NCBI GenBank assembly: GCA_043763625.1
Contig: JAYULL010000182.1
Coordinates: forward strand, 1 to 64,000
DNA length: 64,000 nucleotides
Direction of reading: 5' to 3'
DNA from: Rubrolithibacter sp043763625
GTDB taxonomy: Bacteria; Bacteroidota; Bacteroidia; Sphingobacteriales; Sphingobacteriaceae
The notes beneath the pieces are model-generated. The model did not search any database. It was not told where the DNA came from and saw nothing but the letters and a program-made list of their open reading frames with translations. The position numbers were made by a program, and so were the translations under genes. Below are positions 26,726 through 35,308 of this stretch, one piece after another. Every line of letters begins with the position of its first letter. Position 1 is the first letter of the stretch.

Positions 26726-28120
26726 CTACTCCAGGTTTATCGCTTTCATTTTATTATAGAGCGTCTTCCTATCGATATTCAGAATTTGTGCCGCCTTTGT
26801 TTTATTAAAATTCACTTCTTTTAAAACTTTAAGGATGGTATCAAATTCCGCCTCCAGAGCCGCATTTTTTAAATCACGTCTATTGCCTGTTCCGGTTAAA
26901 GAAGTTTGAACTGCGGTTTCTATAGCATTTACTTTAACGTAGGTTGAAATTTCAAGCGGTAGGCTTTTTAGATGAATAATGCTTCCGTCAGTTAAAAGCG
27001 TGGCTCGGCGAATAACGTTTTTTAGTTCTCGCACGTTGCCCGGCCAAGGATAAGTAAGCAAACATTCAATTACATCTGCTGAAAATCCCTCAACCTTACG
27101 GCTTAGCTCTTCGTTTGCTTGTGCCAAGAAGCTCTCGGCAAAAATAATGATGTCATTTCCTCTTTCGCGAAGCGCCGGCAAAGGAATACTGAACTCGTTG
27201 AAACGGTGAAACAAATCTTCGCGGAAACGCCCCGCAGCAATTTCCTCGTGAAGCGGTTTGTTCGACGCAATAATTATCCTCACATCCAGATCAATCTCCT
27301 TCGTGCTTCCGATACGTTTTATTTTACGCTCTTGCACTGTTCTTAAAAGTGCGGCTTGTATCTCGTACGACAAATTGCTAACCTCATCCAAGAATAAAGT
27401 TCCGCCGTTAGCCATTTCGAAATGCCCTATTTTAGTAAACATGGCTCCGGTAAAAGCTCCTTTCTCGTGGCCGAAAAATTCGCTTCCCGCCAGTTCTTTC
27501 GTTAATGAGCCACAATCCATCGCTACAAAAGGCTTATCTCTTCTTGAACTGTTTACGTGTATCGACTTAGCGACAGATTCTTTACCTGTTCCACTTTCGC
27601 CGATTAGTATTACACTATAATTGGTAGGGGCAATAATCTCAATCTGGCGTACTAATTCTTTGGAACCGGAACTTTGGCCCACAATGAAATTATGTACTGC
27701 GGCTCTTACCGGTTTTTCTTTCGCCACAACCGCCAACTCTTTATTTTCGGCTAAAGCTTCTTGCGTTTCTAAGGCTTTGTTAACGGTATTTAAAATTTCA
27801 TCGGGGTAAAGGGGCTTGGTAATGTAATCATAGGCACCCATTTTGATAAGCTCGACTGCCAGCTTAATATCAGAGTAACCGGTAATAATAATTACACCCG
27901 TGCCGGGATAAGATGATTTTATCTTCTTCAGGATTTCTCGGCCGTCGGTATCTTCTAGTCTGAAATCGCTTAAAACAAGGTTAAACGTTTCTTTAGAAAG
28001 AATATCAAATGCAGAAGAACCGCTGGTGGCAGTTTTTACATCGAAACCGTTGCGGGTTAAAAATTTCGATAAGAGCATGCAGATGTTTATCTCATCGTCA
28101 ACAATTAAAATCTTTTTCAT
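26726..28120 (-). CDS. Sigma-54-dependent response regulator, NtrC/AtoC type
   Basis: A 464-residue activator. The receiver domain (residues 1-~115) has ILIVDDEINICML and the phosphoacceptor Asp in LVLSDFRLEDTDG. The AAA+ domain has Walker A IGESGTGKESVAKSIH near 173, the sigma-54 contact loop GAFTGA near 221, Walker B GGTLFLDEVSNL and an arginine-finger segment RFREDLFHRFNEFSIPLPAL. The C terminus is a Fis-type helix-turn-helix (NKTKAAQILNIDRKTLYNKM). It activates RNA polymerase-sigma-54 promoters upon phosphorylation. No partner kinase is next to it and I saw no clear -24/-12 site in the window. Confidence 0.96.
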   Translation of the reverse strand: MKKILIVDDEINICMLLSKFLTRNGFDVKTATSGSSAFDILSKETFNLVLSDFRLEDTDGREILKKIKSSYPGTGVIIITGYSDIKLAVELIKMGAYDYITKPLYPDEILNTVNKALETQEALAENKELAVVAKEKPVRAAVHNFIVGQSSGSKELVRQIEIIAPTNYSVILIGESGTGKESVAKSIHVNSSRRDKPFVAMDCGSLTKELAGSEFFGHEKGAFTGAMFTKIGHFEMANGGTLFLDEVSNLSYEIQAALLRTVQERKIKRIGSTKEIDLDVRIIIASNKPLHEEIAAGRFREDLFHRFNEFSIPLPALRERGNDIIIFAESFLAQANEELSRKVEGFSADVIECLLTYPWPGNVRELKNVIRRATLLTDGSIIHLKSLPLEISTYVKVNAIETAVQTSLTGTGNRRDLKNAALEAEFDTILKVLKEVNFNKTKAAQILNIDRKTLYNKMKAINLE

Positions 28121-28315
28121 AATAGCATTAAAAAAGAGCTTGAAGTAGCTTTATAACTTATTTTACTTTTAGTTAATTATGGGTGAAATTGTCCAAAATT
28201 TTCCCCAATTGCTGTAATTACGTGAATTGCGATTTAAGGTTGCACAAAATCTAAAAAATTATTTTTTTAAAGTTATTAAGCGATATATTAAAAGCTGATT
28301 ACACAATCAAATTGC

Positions 28316-28323
28316 TACTTTTG
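28316..28323 (+). promoter_or_regulatory. -7 element for glnS
   Basis: TACTTTTG is an exact TAnnTTTG match 18 bases before ATG 28342. The TTG codons upstream of that ATG overlap the element and are rejected as starts. Confidence 0.6.
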
Positions 28324-28341
28324 TGGCCTTTAACCGGATTT

Positions 28342-30012
28342 ATGAGCGAAGAAAAATCGTTAAATTTTTTAGAAGAGATTATTGAAGAGGATATCAGAAA
28401 CGGTGTTCACGAGGGGCGCGTTCATACTCGCTTTCCCCCCGAGCCAAACGGATACCTACACATAGGTCATGCTAAATCTATTTGTTTAAATTTCGGGTTG
28501 GCTAAAAAATATAGCGGTAAAACTAATCTCCGCTTTGACGATACCAATCCCGAAACCGAAGAAACTGAATACGTAGAAAGTATAAGAGAAGATGTAAGAT
28601 GGCTGGGTTTTGATTGGGAAAACGAATTGTACGCTTCTGACTATTTTGATACACTTTATGAATTGGCTGTTCAACTGATTAAAGCAGGATTAGCATATGT
28701 AGATGACAGCACTCCCGAAGAAATTGCAAACCAAAAAGGAACACATACCGAAGCCGGTACGTTTTCTCCCTTTCGCGACCGAGCTCTACAAGAAAATCTG
28801 CAACTATTTGCAGAAATGAAAGCCGGCGTGTACAGCGACGGCGAGAAGGTTTTACGTGCAAAAATTGATATGGTCTCGTCTAATATGCATCTCCGTGACC
28901 CTATTATGTACCGCATAAGGCACGCTCACCACCATCGAACGGGTGACAACTGGTGTATTTACCCTATGTATGATTTTGCTCACGGTCAATCAGATGCTAT
29001 TGAGAGTATAACACACTCATTCTGCACGCTAGAGTTTATTCCGCACCGAGCTCTTTATGATTGGTTTATTGAGAACCTGAAAATTTTTCCTTCAAAGCAG
29101 TACGAATTTGCACGCCTTAACCTAAATTATACGATAACCAGCAAGCGTAAATTATTGCAGTTGGTTAACGAGGGTTTTGTTACCGGATGGGATGACCCCA
29201 GAATGCCTACTATCAGCGGTTTAAGAAGGAGGGGATATACTCCTGCCTCAATTCGTGAATTTTGTGACAGAATAGGCGTTGCAAAACGGGAGAATACTAT
29301 TGATGTAAGTTTGTTGGAATTCTGCATTAGAGAAGATTTAAACAAATCTTCATGGCGAAGAATGGCAGTTTTGGACCCGTTAAAATTAGTGGTAACGAAT
29401 TATCCGGAAGGAAAAGAAGAAATTCTTTCGGGCGAAAACAATCCGGAAGTTGAAGGAGGTGAAGGATCAAGATTAATTCCTTTCAGCAATGAGTTGTGGA
29501 TTGAACGTGACGATTTTATGGAACACCCGTCAAAGAAGTTTTTCCGCTTAGGCGTGGGCTTAAAAGTACGTTTAAAACACGCATATATAATAGAATGTAC
29601 CCGGTTTGTAAAAGACGAAGCGGGAAATGTCACAGAAATTCAAGCGCAATATATCCCGGAATCTAAATCGGGAGAGGACACTTCGGGCCTTCATGTAAAA
29701 GGAACCATACATTGGGTTAGCGCAAAACATGCAAAAACTGCAGAAATACGTTTATACGAACGCCTGTTTAGAGTAGAAGACCCGGGAAACGACTTGGAAG
29801 ACTTTACCGAGCTGATCAATCCTGAAAGCGTACAGGTAATCCCAAAGGCTTTAATCGAACCTGATTTAGAAAATGCAGAACAAGGAAGAGGCTATCAATT
29901 CATTCGAAAAGGATATTTCGTTTTGGATAAAGAATCAACGGACAGTAGTCCGGTTTTTAATAGAACCGTTACTTTAAAAGATGCTTGGGCCAAAGAAATT
30001 AAGAAAGGGTAA
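28342..30012 (+). CDS. glnS: Glutamine-tRNA ligase
   Basis: A class I aminoacyl-tRNA synthetase that charges tRNA-Gln. From ATG 28342 it has 556 residues, the normal length. The HIGH motif is in RFPPEPNGYLHIGHAKSICL, specific for GlnRS/GluRS. The KMSKS-equivalent is NYTITSKRKLLQLV. GlnRS features follow: DDPRMPTISGLRRRGYTPAS, and two C-terminal beta-barrels that read the anticodon. Having glnS means tRNA-Gln need not depend on the GatCAB amidation route. The start sits 18 bases from a clear promoter element. Confidence 0.98.
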   Translation: MSEEKSLNFLEEIIEEDIRNGVHEGRVHTRFPPEPNGYLHIGHAKSICLNFGLAKKYSGKTNLRFDDTNPETEETEYVESIREDVRWLGFDWENELYASDYFDTLYELAVQLIKAGLAYVDDSTPEEIANQKGTHTEAGTFSPFRDRALQENLQLFAEMKAGVYSDGEKVLRAKIDMVSSNMHLRDPIMYRIRHAHHHRTGDNWCIYPMYDFAHGQSDAIESITHSFCTLEFIPHRALYDWFIENLKIFPSKQYEFARLNLNYTITSKRKLLQLVNEGFVTGWDDPRMPTISGLRRRGYTPASIREFCDRIGVAKRENTIDVSLLEFCIREDLNKSSWRRMAVLDPLKLVVTNYPEGKEEILSGENNPEVEGGEGSRLIPFSNELWIERDDFMEHPSKKFFRLGVGLKVRLKHAYIIECTRFVKDEAGNVTEIQAQYIPESKSGEDTSGLHVKGTIHWVSAKHAKTAEIRLYERLFRVEDPGNDLEDFTELINPESVQVIPKALIEPDLENAEQGRGYQFIRKGYFVLDKESTDSSPVFNRTVTLKDAWAKEIKKG

Positions 30013-30243
30013 GCATTATTTCTGAAGCCTCGCATGAACGGTGATTTTTTACTTCTCTTCTATCTTATACAAGTATGCCCAGAACGTATTCCTTCAAGAA
30101 CTAGAGAAGAAAAAATTGATTTTATTCTGTTTAGTATTATGAAAATGCCGATAAAAATTACTTATATGAGTGAATTTTAAACTAAAAGCACCCATAAATT
30201 CTTTGTAACAAAAACTAAAGTATTAGATTTTTAATTTTATTTC

Positions 30244-30251
30244 TATTTTTG
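30244..30251 (+). promoter_or_regulatory. -7 element of the trp operon promoter
   Basis: TATTTTTG is an exact TAnnTTTG match. The leader-peptide ATG follows five bases later, so the leader transcript would have almost no 5' untranslated sequence. No convincing -33 TTTG was found at 18-21 bases upstream. Confidence 0.65.
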
Positions 30252-30256
30252 CTTAA

Positions 30257-30307
30257 ATGAAAAGAAATAAACATACGCAAATTGGTTGGTGGAGCTTGAT
30301 AAGCTAA
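30257..30307 (+). CDS. trpL: trp operon leader peptide with tandem Trp codons
   Basis: A 16-codon reading frame plus stop, too short for ordinary gene calling: MKRNKHTQIGWWSLIS. Two consecutive TGG Trp codons lie at 30287-30292, a very unlikely chance find directly before trpE. The peptide should act in cis: ribosome stalling at the Trp codons, when charged tRNA-Trp is scarce, sets the fold of the downstream RNA. The stop at 30307 is two bases from the anti-terminator strand. The ATG lies five bases after the promoter element. No homologue is claimed; the call rests on position, Trp codons and the attenuator that follows. Confidence 0.85.
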   Translation: MKRNKHTQIGWWSLIS

Positions 30308-30394
30308 ACGCCGGGAAACGTATGTTAATGAAGTGATCTTCAAAAAAAATAACACTATAAAGAAACCCCCGACGCAAAAACGCCGGGGGTTTTT
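30270..30394 (+). promoter_or_regulatory. Trp attenuator (leader hairpins, anti-terminator and terminator)
   Basis: Three mutually related structures can be drawn. (1) AACATACG (30270-30277) pairs with CGTATGTT (30319-30326), eight pairs. (2) An intrinsic terminator has AAACCCCCG (30363-30371) pairing with CGGGGGTTT (30384-30392), extended by CG/CG across one mismatch, followed by a T-run. (3) CGCCGGG (30309-30315) can pair with CCCGACG (30368-30374) in the 5' arm of the terminator with one mismatch. CGCCGGG occurs again exactly at 30381-30387 in the terminator's own 3' arm, so the two copies compete. A ribosome at the leader stop would cover the first copy (termination); one stalled at the Trp codons would leave it free (read-through). 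Confidence 0.8.
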
Positions 30395-30413
30395 CTTTAA
30401 CAAGAATCTTAAA

Positions 30414-31820
30414 ATGGACTTCAAACTTTACACCTCTTTTAAAAAGCTGCTTGCAGACACCACTACTCCTGTCAGCATCTATTTGCGCATACGCGATATT
30501 TATCCCAATAGCTTGTTGCTGGAAAGCTCCGATTATCACAGTCGCGAAAACAGTATCAGCTACATCTGCTGCCAACCTATTGCCGGTTTGATATTAAATG
30601 AGAACTCCTTAAAAAAATATTATCCTGACGGAAGCAGTACTGAATTACCGGCACAAGGACTTGATCTTTTAAAAGAGGTTTCAAGCTTCAGACAGTCTTT
30701 TACATCCGACAATGAGCTTTCTTTTAAGTTTGTAACGAACGGTTTATTCGGCTATTTCAGTTACAATACGGTTGAGTATTTTGAAGACATTAAATTTAGG
30801 GATAAGCAGGCTTTTTCGCCCGATATTCCTCTAATGCAGTATCATATCTACAAGTATGTTATTGCAATCGACCATTTTAAAAATGAGCTTTTTATTTTTG
30901 AACACGGAATAAATAAAGAAGAGGGTGCCGGGATTGAAAATATCCAATATCTTATTCAAAACAAGAACTTCCCGGAATACAAGTTTTCTTCAAGCGACGA
31001 TGAAACTTCAAATCTTACCGACAATGAGTTTTTAGAGTTGGTTGAAAACATGAAGAAGCATATCTTTCGAGGAGACGTATTTCAGATCGTGCCTTCCCGA
31101 GCTTTTTCTAAACCGTTTCAAGGAGATGAGTTTAACGTGTACAGGGCACTTCGTTCCATAAATCCTTCGCCGTATCTATTTTATTTTGATTACGGAAATT
31201 TTAAGCTTTTCGGCTCGTCGCCCGAAGCGCAACTTACTATCAAAGAGAATTTGGCCACCATCTACCCTATTGCCGGAACGTTTAAGCGTACCGGAAACGA
31301 TATTATCGATGCCCGGATTGCCCGAGATTTAGAAAATGATCCGAAAGAAAGTGCCGAACATGTAATGCTGGTGGATTTAGCACGAAACGATCTGAGCCGG
31401 CACTGCACAGAAGTTCAGGTTAAAGCCTTTAAAGAGGTTCAGTATTATTCGCACCTTATTCACCTTGTTTCTAAGGTAACAGGCAAACTTAAAGAAGGAA
31501 CAGACCCTTTTTCTGTGGTTGGAGATACTTTTCCCGCAGGCACCTTGAGTGGAGCACCCAAGCATATGGCAATGCAACTGATAGACAGATATGAAAAATC
31601 GCCCCGAAGCTTTTATAGCGGCGCTATAGGTTTTATGGATTTTAACGGGGATTTTAATCATGCCATAGTTATTCGCTCTTTTTTAAGCAATAACAACGTA
31701 CTTTACTATCGTGCAGGTGCCGGAATTGTAGCAGATTCTATAGCCGAAAGCGAATTGCATGAAGTAAACAATAAAATTGCCGCTTTGCGGAAAGCGATTG
31801 AATTGGCAGAGACTATTTAA
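30414..31820 (+). CDS. trpE: Anthranilate synthase component I
   Basis: It makes anthranilate from chorismate with ammonia supplied by TrpG. From ATG 30414 the protein has 468 residues; an earlier in-frame GTG at 30333 would require translation through the terminator stem and is rejected. The N-terminal Trp-binding motif LLES is kept in SLLLESSDYHSREN near residue 34, so feedback inhibition by tryptophan is expected. Chorismate-binding motifs are GTFKRTGNDIIDARIARDLE, HVMLVDLARNDLSRHC, DTFPAGTLSGAPKHMAMQL and YSGAIGFMDFNGD. It is the first structural gene after the attenuator, ten bases before trpG. Confidence 0.97.
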   Translation: MDFKLYTSFKKLLADTTTPVSIYLRIRDIYPNSLLLESSDYHSRENSISYICCQPIAGLILNENSLKKYYPDGSSTELPAQGLDLLKEVSSFRQSFTSDNELSFKFVTNGLFGYFSYNTVEYFEDIKFRDKQAFSPDIPLMQYHIYKYVIAIDHFKNELFIFEHGINKEEGAGIENIQYLIQNKNFPEYKFSSSDDETSNLTDNEFLELVENMKKHIFRGDVFQIVPSRAFSKPFQGDEFNVYRALRSINPSPYLFYFDYGNFKLFGSSPEAQLTIKENLATIYPIAGTFKRTGNDIIDARIARDLENDPKESAEHVMLVDLARNDLSRHCTEVQVKAFKEVQYYSHLIHLVSKVTGKLKEGTDPFSVVGDTFPAGTLSGAPKHMAMQLIDRYEKSPRSFYSGAIGFMDFNGDFNHAIVIRSFLSNNNVLYYRAGAGIVADSIAESELHEVNNKIAALRKAIELAETI

Positions 31821-31830
31821 GATTGAAAGC

Positions 31831-32403
31831 ATGAAGATTTTAGTTATCGATAATTACGACTCCTTTACCTTTAACTTAGTACATCTATTAAACGAATGCG
31901 GATATGAGGCAGTAGTTTGGCGAAACGACAAGTTCGAATTAAAAGATTTGGAAGAGTTCGACAAAATTCTTTTGTCTCCCGGTCCCGGAATTCCTTCTGA
32001 AGCAGGCTTGCTGTTAGATGTTATCCGCACTTATTATTTTTCAAAAAGCATTCTCGGGGTTTGTCTGGGGATGCAAGCTATTGGAGAAGTTTTTGGCGGA
32101 GAACTTTATAACCTGTCCAGACCTTTGCACGGCAGGGCCACAGAAATGCAAGTCACTGATAAGGGCGAAACCTTATTTTCAGGCCTGCCGGAACGATTTA
32201 AAGTAGGACGTTACCATTCTTGGGCGGTTAGCGAAGAAAGGTTTCCGCAAGACTTGCAGGTAACAGCAAAAGATGTTGACGGCGTAATTATGGCTTTGAA
32301 GCATAAAACCTTCGACGTAAAAGGAGTTCAGTTCCACCCTGAATCTGTACTTACAGAACACGGTAAAGAGTTGATCAAGAATTGGCTTACGTTAAATCCA
32401 TAA
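31831..32403 (+). CDS. trpG: Anthranilate synthase component II (glutamine amidotransferase)
   Basis: This class I glutamine amidotransferase supplies ammonia to TrpE. From ATG 31831 it is 190 residues. It starts KILVIDNYDSFTFNLVHLL, the TrpG/PabA hallmark. The catalytic triad is Cys in ILGVCLGMQAIGE near residue 77 and His-Glu in VQFHPESVLTEHG near 169. It is a stand-alone subunit, not fused to TrpD. TrpG and PabA can be the same protein in some bacteria; no pab genes are seen here. It follows trpE by ten bases and precedes trpC by four. Confidence 0.95.
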   Translation: MKILVIDNYDSFTFNLVHLLNECGYEAVVWRNDKFELKDLEEFDKILLSPGPGIPSEAGLLLDVIRTYYFSKSILGVCLGMQAIGEVFGGELYNLSRPLHGRATEMQVTDKGETLFSGLPERFKVGRYHSWAVSEERFPQDLQVTAKDVDGVIMALKHKTFDVKGVQFHPESVLTEHGKELIKNWLTLNP

Positions 32404-32407
32404 CTGC

Positions 32408-33235
32408 ATGATCAGTGAAATTAATCCGGATGCACCAATGAGTGGACACAACCCGAATATATTAGATAAAATAACTGCAAAAAAGCGTTTGGAAATAGTC
32501 GAAGCAAAAGCCGCTGTTTCGGTTGCGAGGCTTGAAGAATCGCAGCTCTTCCATCGCGAATGCTATTCGTTAAGAGAGTCTATTTTAAATCCGGAAAGAA
32601 CCGGAATTATTGCTGAATTTAAACGAGCATCACCTTCAAAAGGGATTATTAACGATAAAGTTTCGGTAGCAGAAGTTACATCAGGCTATACCGCCGCAGG
32701 AGCATCGGCGCTTTCGGTTTTAACGGATACTTCGTTTTTCGGCGGTAGTAAACGCGATTTAACTGAAGCTCGCACAGTTAACAATATCCCCATACTGCGG
32801 AAGGACTTTATCCTGGACGAATATCAGATTATAGAAGCAAAAGCGATCGGTGCCGATGTTATTTTGCTTATTGCAGCAATCCTAACTCCCGGGGAAATAG
32901 CAAAACTCTCTAAGCTGGCCAAAGATTTAGGGATGAGCGTATTACTTGAAGTGCACAATAAAGAAGAATTAGAGCGAAGCTTATGTAATACTCTCGATGC
33001 AGTAGGAGTCAATAATCGAAATTTAAAAGATTTCACCCTGTCTCTCCAACATTCGTACGACCTTATCGAACTAATTCCGAACCAATTTATAAAAGTATCT
33101 GAAAGCGGAATCAATGATCCGAAAACCATTAATGAGTTAAAAGCAGTTGGTTTTCAAGGTTTTTTAATAGGCGAAAACTTTATGAAACAAGAAGATCCTG
33201 GTGAAGCGATGATGAAGTTTGTACAAATGCTTTAA
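32408..33235 (+). CDS. trpC: Indole-3-glycerol phosphate synthase
   Basis: It closes the indole ring from CdRP in the tryptophan pathway. The TIM barrel has the IGPS signature GIIAEFKRASPSKGII, then RKDFILDEYQIIEAKAIGAD, SVLLEVHNKEELE, VGVNNRNLKDF and the phosphate-binding VSESGIN...GFLIGENFM. The first ATG (32408, 275 aa) gives a ~10-residue extension compared with relatives that begin at NILDKI; ATG 32438 is a possible alternative. It is the last gene of this operon: trpD, trpF, trpB and trpA are not downstream and must lie elsewhere. Confidence 0.95.
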   Translation: MISEINPDAPMSGHNPNILDKITAKKRLEIVEAKAAVSVARLEESQLFHRECYSLRESILNPERTGIIAEFKRASPSKGIINDKVSVAEVTSGYTAAGASALSVLTDTSFFGGSKRDLTEARTVNNIPILRKDFILDEYQIIEAKAIGADVILLIAAILTPGEIAKLSKLAKDLGMSVLLEVHNKEELERSLCNTLDAVGVNNRNLKDFTLSLQHSYDLIELIPNQFIKVSESGINDPKTINELKAVGFQGFLIGENFMKQEDPGEAMMKFVQML

Positions 33236-33299
33236 ATACAGCAGTAATTAACTAAACGATAACAGACATTTTTGGAGACCCTTAGAATATAATCAAACG

Positions 33300-33986
33300 T
33301 TACCTAAGTGTGCTTGGTAACTCTTTTGTAAATATTATATTCTCGCCGTTCATCACTAATGTAAAACTGTTTTTTGCTTTTTTAACAATCTTATAGCTTT
33401 TTCTTCCGCGAGGAAACGTGTCAATCCCTGATTCCTCCTTTAAATAAATCGAGATATTATTTGCAGATGCATCGCTAAACGTTTTTATCGGAATTTTAAT
33501 AAAATCATAGCCAAAAAATCCTACGGAGATGTACTCGTATAAACTCGGCTTATAAAGCCAAATATTTGCCTTCCCATCCTTATCACCGGTAAAATGCATC
33601 ATTGCTTCGTCTAAAGAATCACGCAAAACTATTAAGGAATAATTCAAAGGTTGTTTGTCTTTCCAATCAAATACCCTTAAATGAAATATTTTTATACCCT
33701 TAGGAGCCTTATAGGTCGAGGAATCAACAGTGTAGATTGAAGTATCAGGATCCTTAATTTCCGAAAAGTTTAAAATTAAACTATCCTTGTTGATCTCAAA
33801 CTTTCCTTCTCCGATTGTTTCTACCTCATTGTGATCAATTAGGGTAAAACCGGAGTTCTTTAAAGTTAATGTTTTAAGAACCCCGATTTTATCTTCGCCC
33901 TTGTAGGTTCCTTCAAACAAAAAAGTTTGAGCTTTCGTCTTTGCAAAAAAGGTTAAAAAGAAGATAAACAAAAATAGTTTGTTCAC
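33300..33986 (-). CDS. Secreted protein of unknown function
   Basis: A 228-residue protein with a signal peptide (KLFLFIFFLTFFAKTKAQT, cut after KAQ or nearby). The rest is beta-rich with GEGKFEINKDSLILNFSEI, which looks like the lipocalin-like or carboxypeptidase-regulatory-like folds seen in many Bacteroidota exported proteins. I cannot name a family. The start is GTG at 33986; no ATG lies upstream in frame. It is 49 bases downstream of trmD on the same strand and may be read with it, or stand alone. Confidence 0.7.
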   Translation of the reverse strand: MNKLFLFIFFLTFFAKTKAQTFLFEGTYKGEDKIGVLKTLTLKNSGFTLIDHNEVETIGEGKFEINKDSLILNFSEIKDPDTSIYTVDSSTYKAPKGIKIFHLRVFDWKDKQPLNYSLIVLRDSLDEAMMHFTGDKDGKANIWLYKPSLYEYISVGFFGYDFIKIPIKTFSDASANNISIYLKEESGIDTFPRGRKSYKIVKKAKNSFTLVMNGENIIFTKELPSTLR

Positions 33987-34035
33987 AATTTTGTGCTATT
34001 TATTAAATCTCGAAAGGGAGACGCTGCATTTTTAT

Positions 34036-34710
34036 TTACTTCAACAAATCCGGTCTTCTTTGTTTGGTCCGCTCTAAAGCTTGGTCATGGCGCCAATCCT
34101 CAATAACACGTTGGTTCCCGCTTAGCAGAACTTCCGGCACTTTTAATCCCTTCCAGTCTGCGGGGCGAGTGTAAACCGGTGCATCAAGCAATTCCCCTTG
34201 AAAAGAATCAGAAAGAGCTGAGGTTTCGTCCGACAAAACGCCGGGAATTAAACGAACAACAGCATCAACTAAAACTGCCGCAGGCAATTCGCCGCCGGAA
34301 AGCACGTAGTCTCCTATAGAAATTTCGCGAGTAACAAAAACTTCCCTAATACGCTGGTCAATACCTTTATAATGTCCGCAAAGCAGAATTATATTTTTTT
34401 TTCCGGATAAATGATTGGCTATAGATTGATTCAGTACCTCGCCGTCGGGCGTCATAAAGATTACTTCGTCGTATTCCCGCTCGCCTTTAAGTTTTTCTAT
34501 ACAACCTGCAAAAGGTTCGATACCCATTACCATGCCGCTGCCGCCGCCGTAAGGATAATCGTCAACACTTTTGTGTTTGTTGGCAGAGTAATCTCTTAAG
34601 TTATGAACTACTATTTCCGCAATTCCTTTTTTTTGTGCCCGCTGTAAAATGGAGTGAGCAAAAGGACTTTCTAATAATCCCGGAAGCACAGTAACAATGT
34701 CGAAGCGCAT
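34036..34710 (-). CDS. trmD: tRNA (guanine37-N1)-methyltransferase
   Basis: TrmD makes m1G37 next to the anticodon, which prevents +1 frameshifting. The 224-residue SPOUT enzyme starts MRFDIVTVLPGLLESPFAHS. It has the conserved DDYPYGGGSGMVM segment, the knot region IILLCGHYKGIDQRI, then IGDYVLSGGELPAAVLVDAV. It is third in the classic rpsP-rimM-trmD order, starting one base after the rimM stop. Confidence 0.97.
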   Translation of the reverse strand: MRFDIVTVLPGLLESPFAHSILQRAQKKGIAEIVVHNLRDYSANKHKSVDDYPYGGGSGMVMGIEPFAGCIEKLKGEREYDEVIFMTPDGEVLNQSIANHLSGKKNIILLCGHYKGIDQRIREVFVTREISIGDYVLSGGELPAAVLVDAVVRLIPGVLSDETSALSDSFQGELLDAPVYTRPADWKGLKVPEVLLSGNQRVIEDWRHDQALERTKQRRPDLLK

Positions 34711-34711
34711 G

Positions 34712-35239
34712 TCATTCGTTTAAATAAAGATCAATTAATCCTTCCGGTAAATTAACATACACATTTCCTTCTTCCTCGTCTATCTCTTTTATAAATTCAT
34801 CATTAAGCGGAAACATAATCTCTCTAAATTTATATGGAACAACTGCTACATATTGCTGAGGATATTCGTGTATTTCTACTATTTCGCCTAACTCACCGTG
34901 TTTCTCATCAAAGACGATAAAACCTTTTAAATCCGTAATCAAAAACTCAGTATCACTCCGTTCCGGCTTTTTTGAATTTGGCAAATATATTTTTTTCCGA
35001 ATCAGCTTTTCCGCTTTATCAATAGTATCAACATCATCAAAATAAAAATTGCCGGTTTGATTATTTTGAAGTTTATAACCCGCAGTAAAATAAGGAACAA
35101 GCTTACCGCCTATTTCTATAAAAACAGATTTTAAATCAAGCTCTTCGGGCTCATCATACTCGAAAAAAACTTGAAGCTCGCCTTTCAAACCTTTTGTTTT
35201 TGTGATGTAACCTATGTAAAAGCTTTCTTCAAGTTTCAT
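34712..35239 (-). CDS. rimM: Ribosome maturation factor RimM
   Basis: RimM helps assemble the head of the 30S subunit and binds S19. The 175-residue protein has the N-terminal domain motif IGYITKTKGLKGELQVFFEY and a C-terminal PRC-barrel with GFIVFDEKHGELGEIVEIHE. The end VNLPEGLIDLYLNE is typical. It lies between rpsP and trmD, but a terminator-like hairpin separates it from rpsP. Confidence 0.93.
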   Translation of the reverse strand: MKLEESFYIGYITKTKGLKGELQVFFEYDEPEELDLKSVFIEIGGKLVPYFTAGYKLQNNQTGNFYFDDVDTIDKAEKLIRKKIYLPNSKKPERSDTEFLITDLKGFIVFDEKHGELGEIVEIHEYPQQYVAVVPYKFREIMFPLNDEFIKEIDEEEGNVYVNLPEGLIDLYLNE

Positions 35240-35248
35240 AACAGCTTT

Positions 35249-35286
35249 AAAAAAAAATCCTGAACACTACGAGTAATGTTCAGGAT
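35249..35286 (-). terminator. Terminator or attenuator between rpsP and rimM
   Basis: On the minus strand ATCCTGAACA and TGTTCAGGAT form a 10 bp perfect stem with an inner two-pair extension, followed by nine T residues. It comes 23 bases after the rpsP stop. Partial termination here would make more S16 than RimM and TrmD. Confidence 0.8.
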
Positions 35287-35308
35287 GAAAATATATTTTA
35301 AGAAACTA

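Noticed and set aside
28121..28315. Sigma-54 (-24/-12) promoter between the response regulator and glnS
   Set aside because: No TGGCAC-N5-TTGC-like pair was found. The only good site is the TAnnTTTG element before glnS.
30034..30180. 48-codon open frame between glnS and the trp promoter
   Set aside because: AT-rich, no recognisable protein pattern, no promoter element or ribosome site, and it ends before the trp leader. Most likely chance.
30333..30413. Upstream GTG start for trpE that would add 27 residues
   Set aside because: It would require translating through the attenuator terminator, and the added sequence (KKPPTQKRRGFFF) is just the hairpin read as protein.
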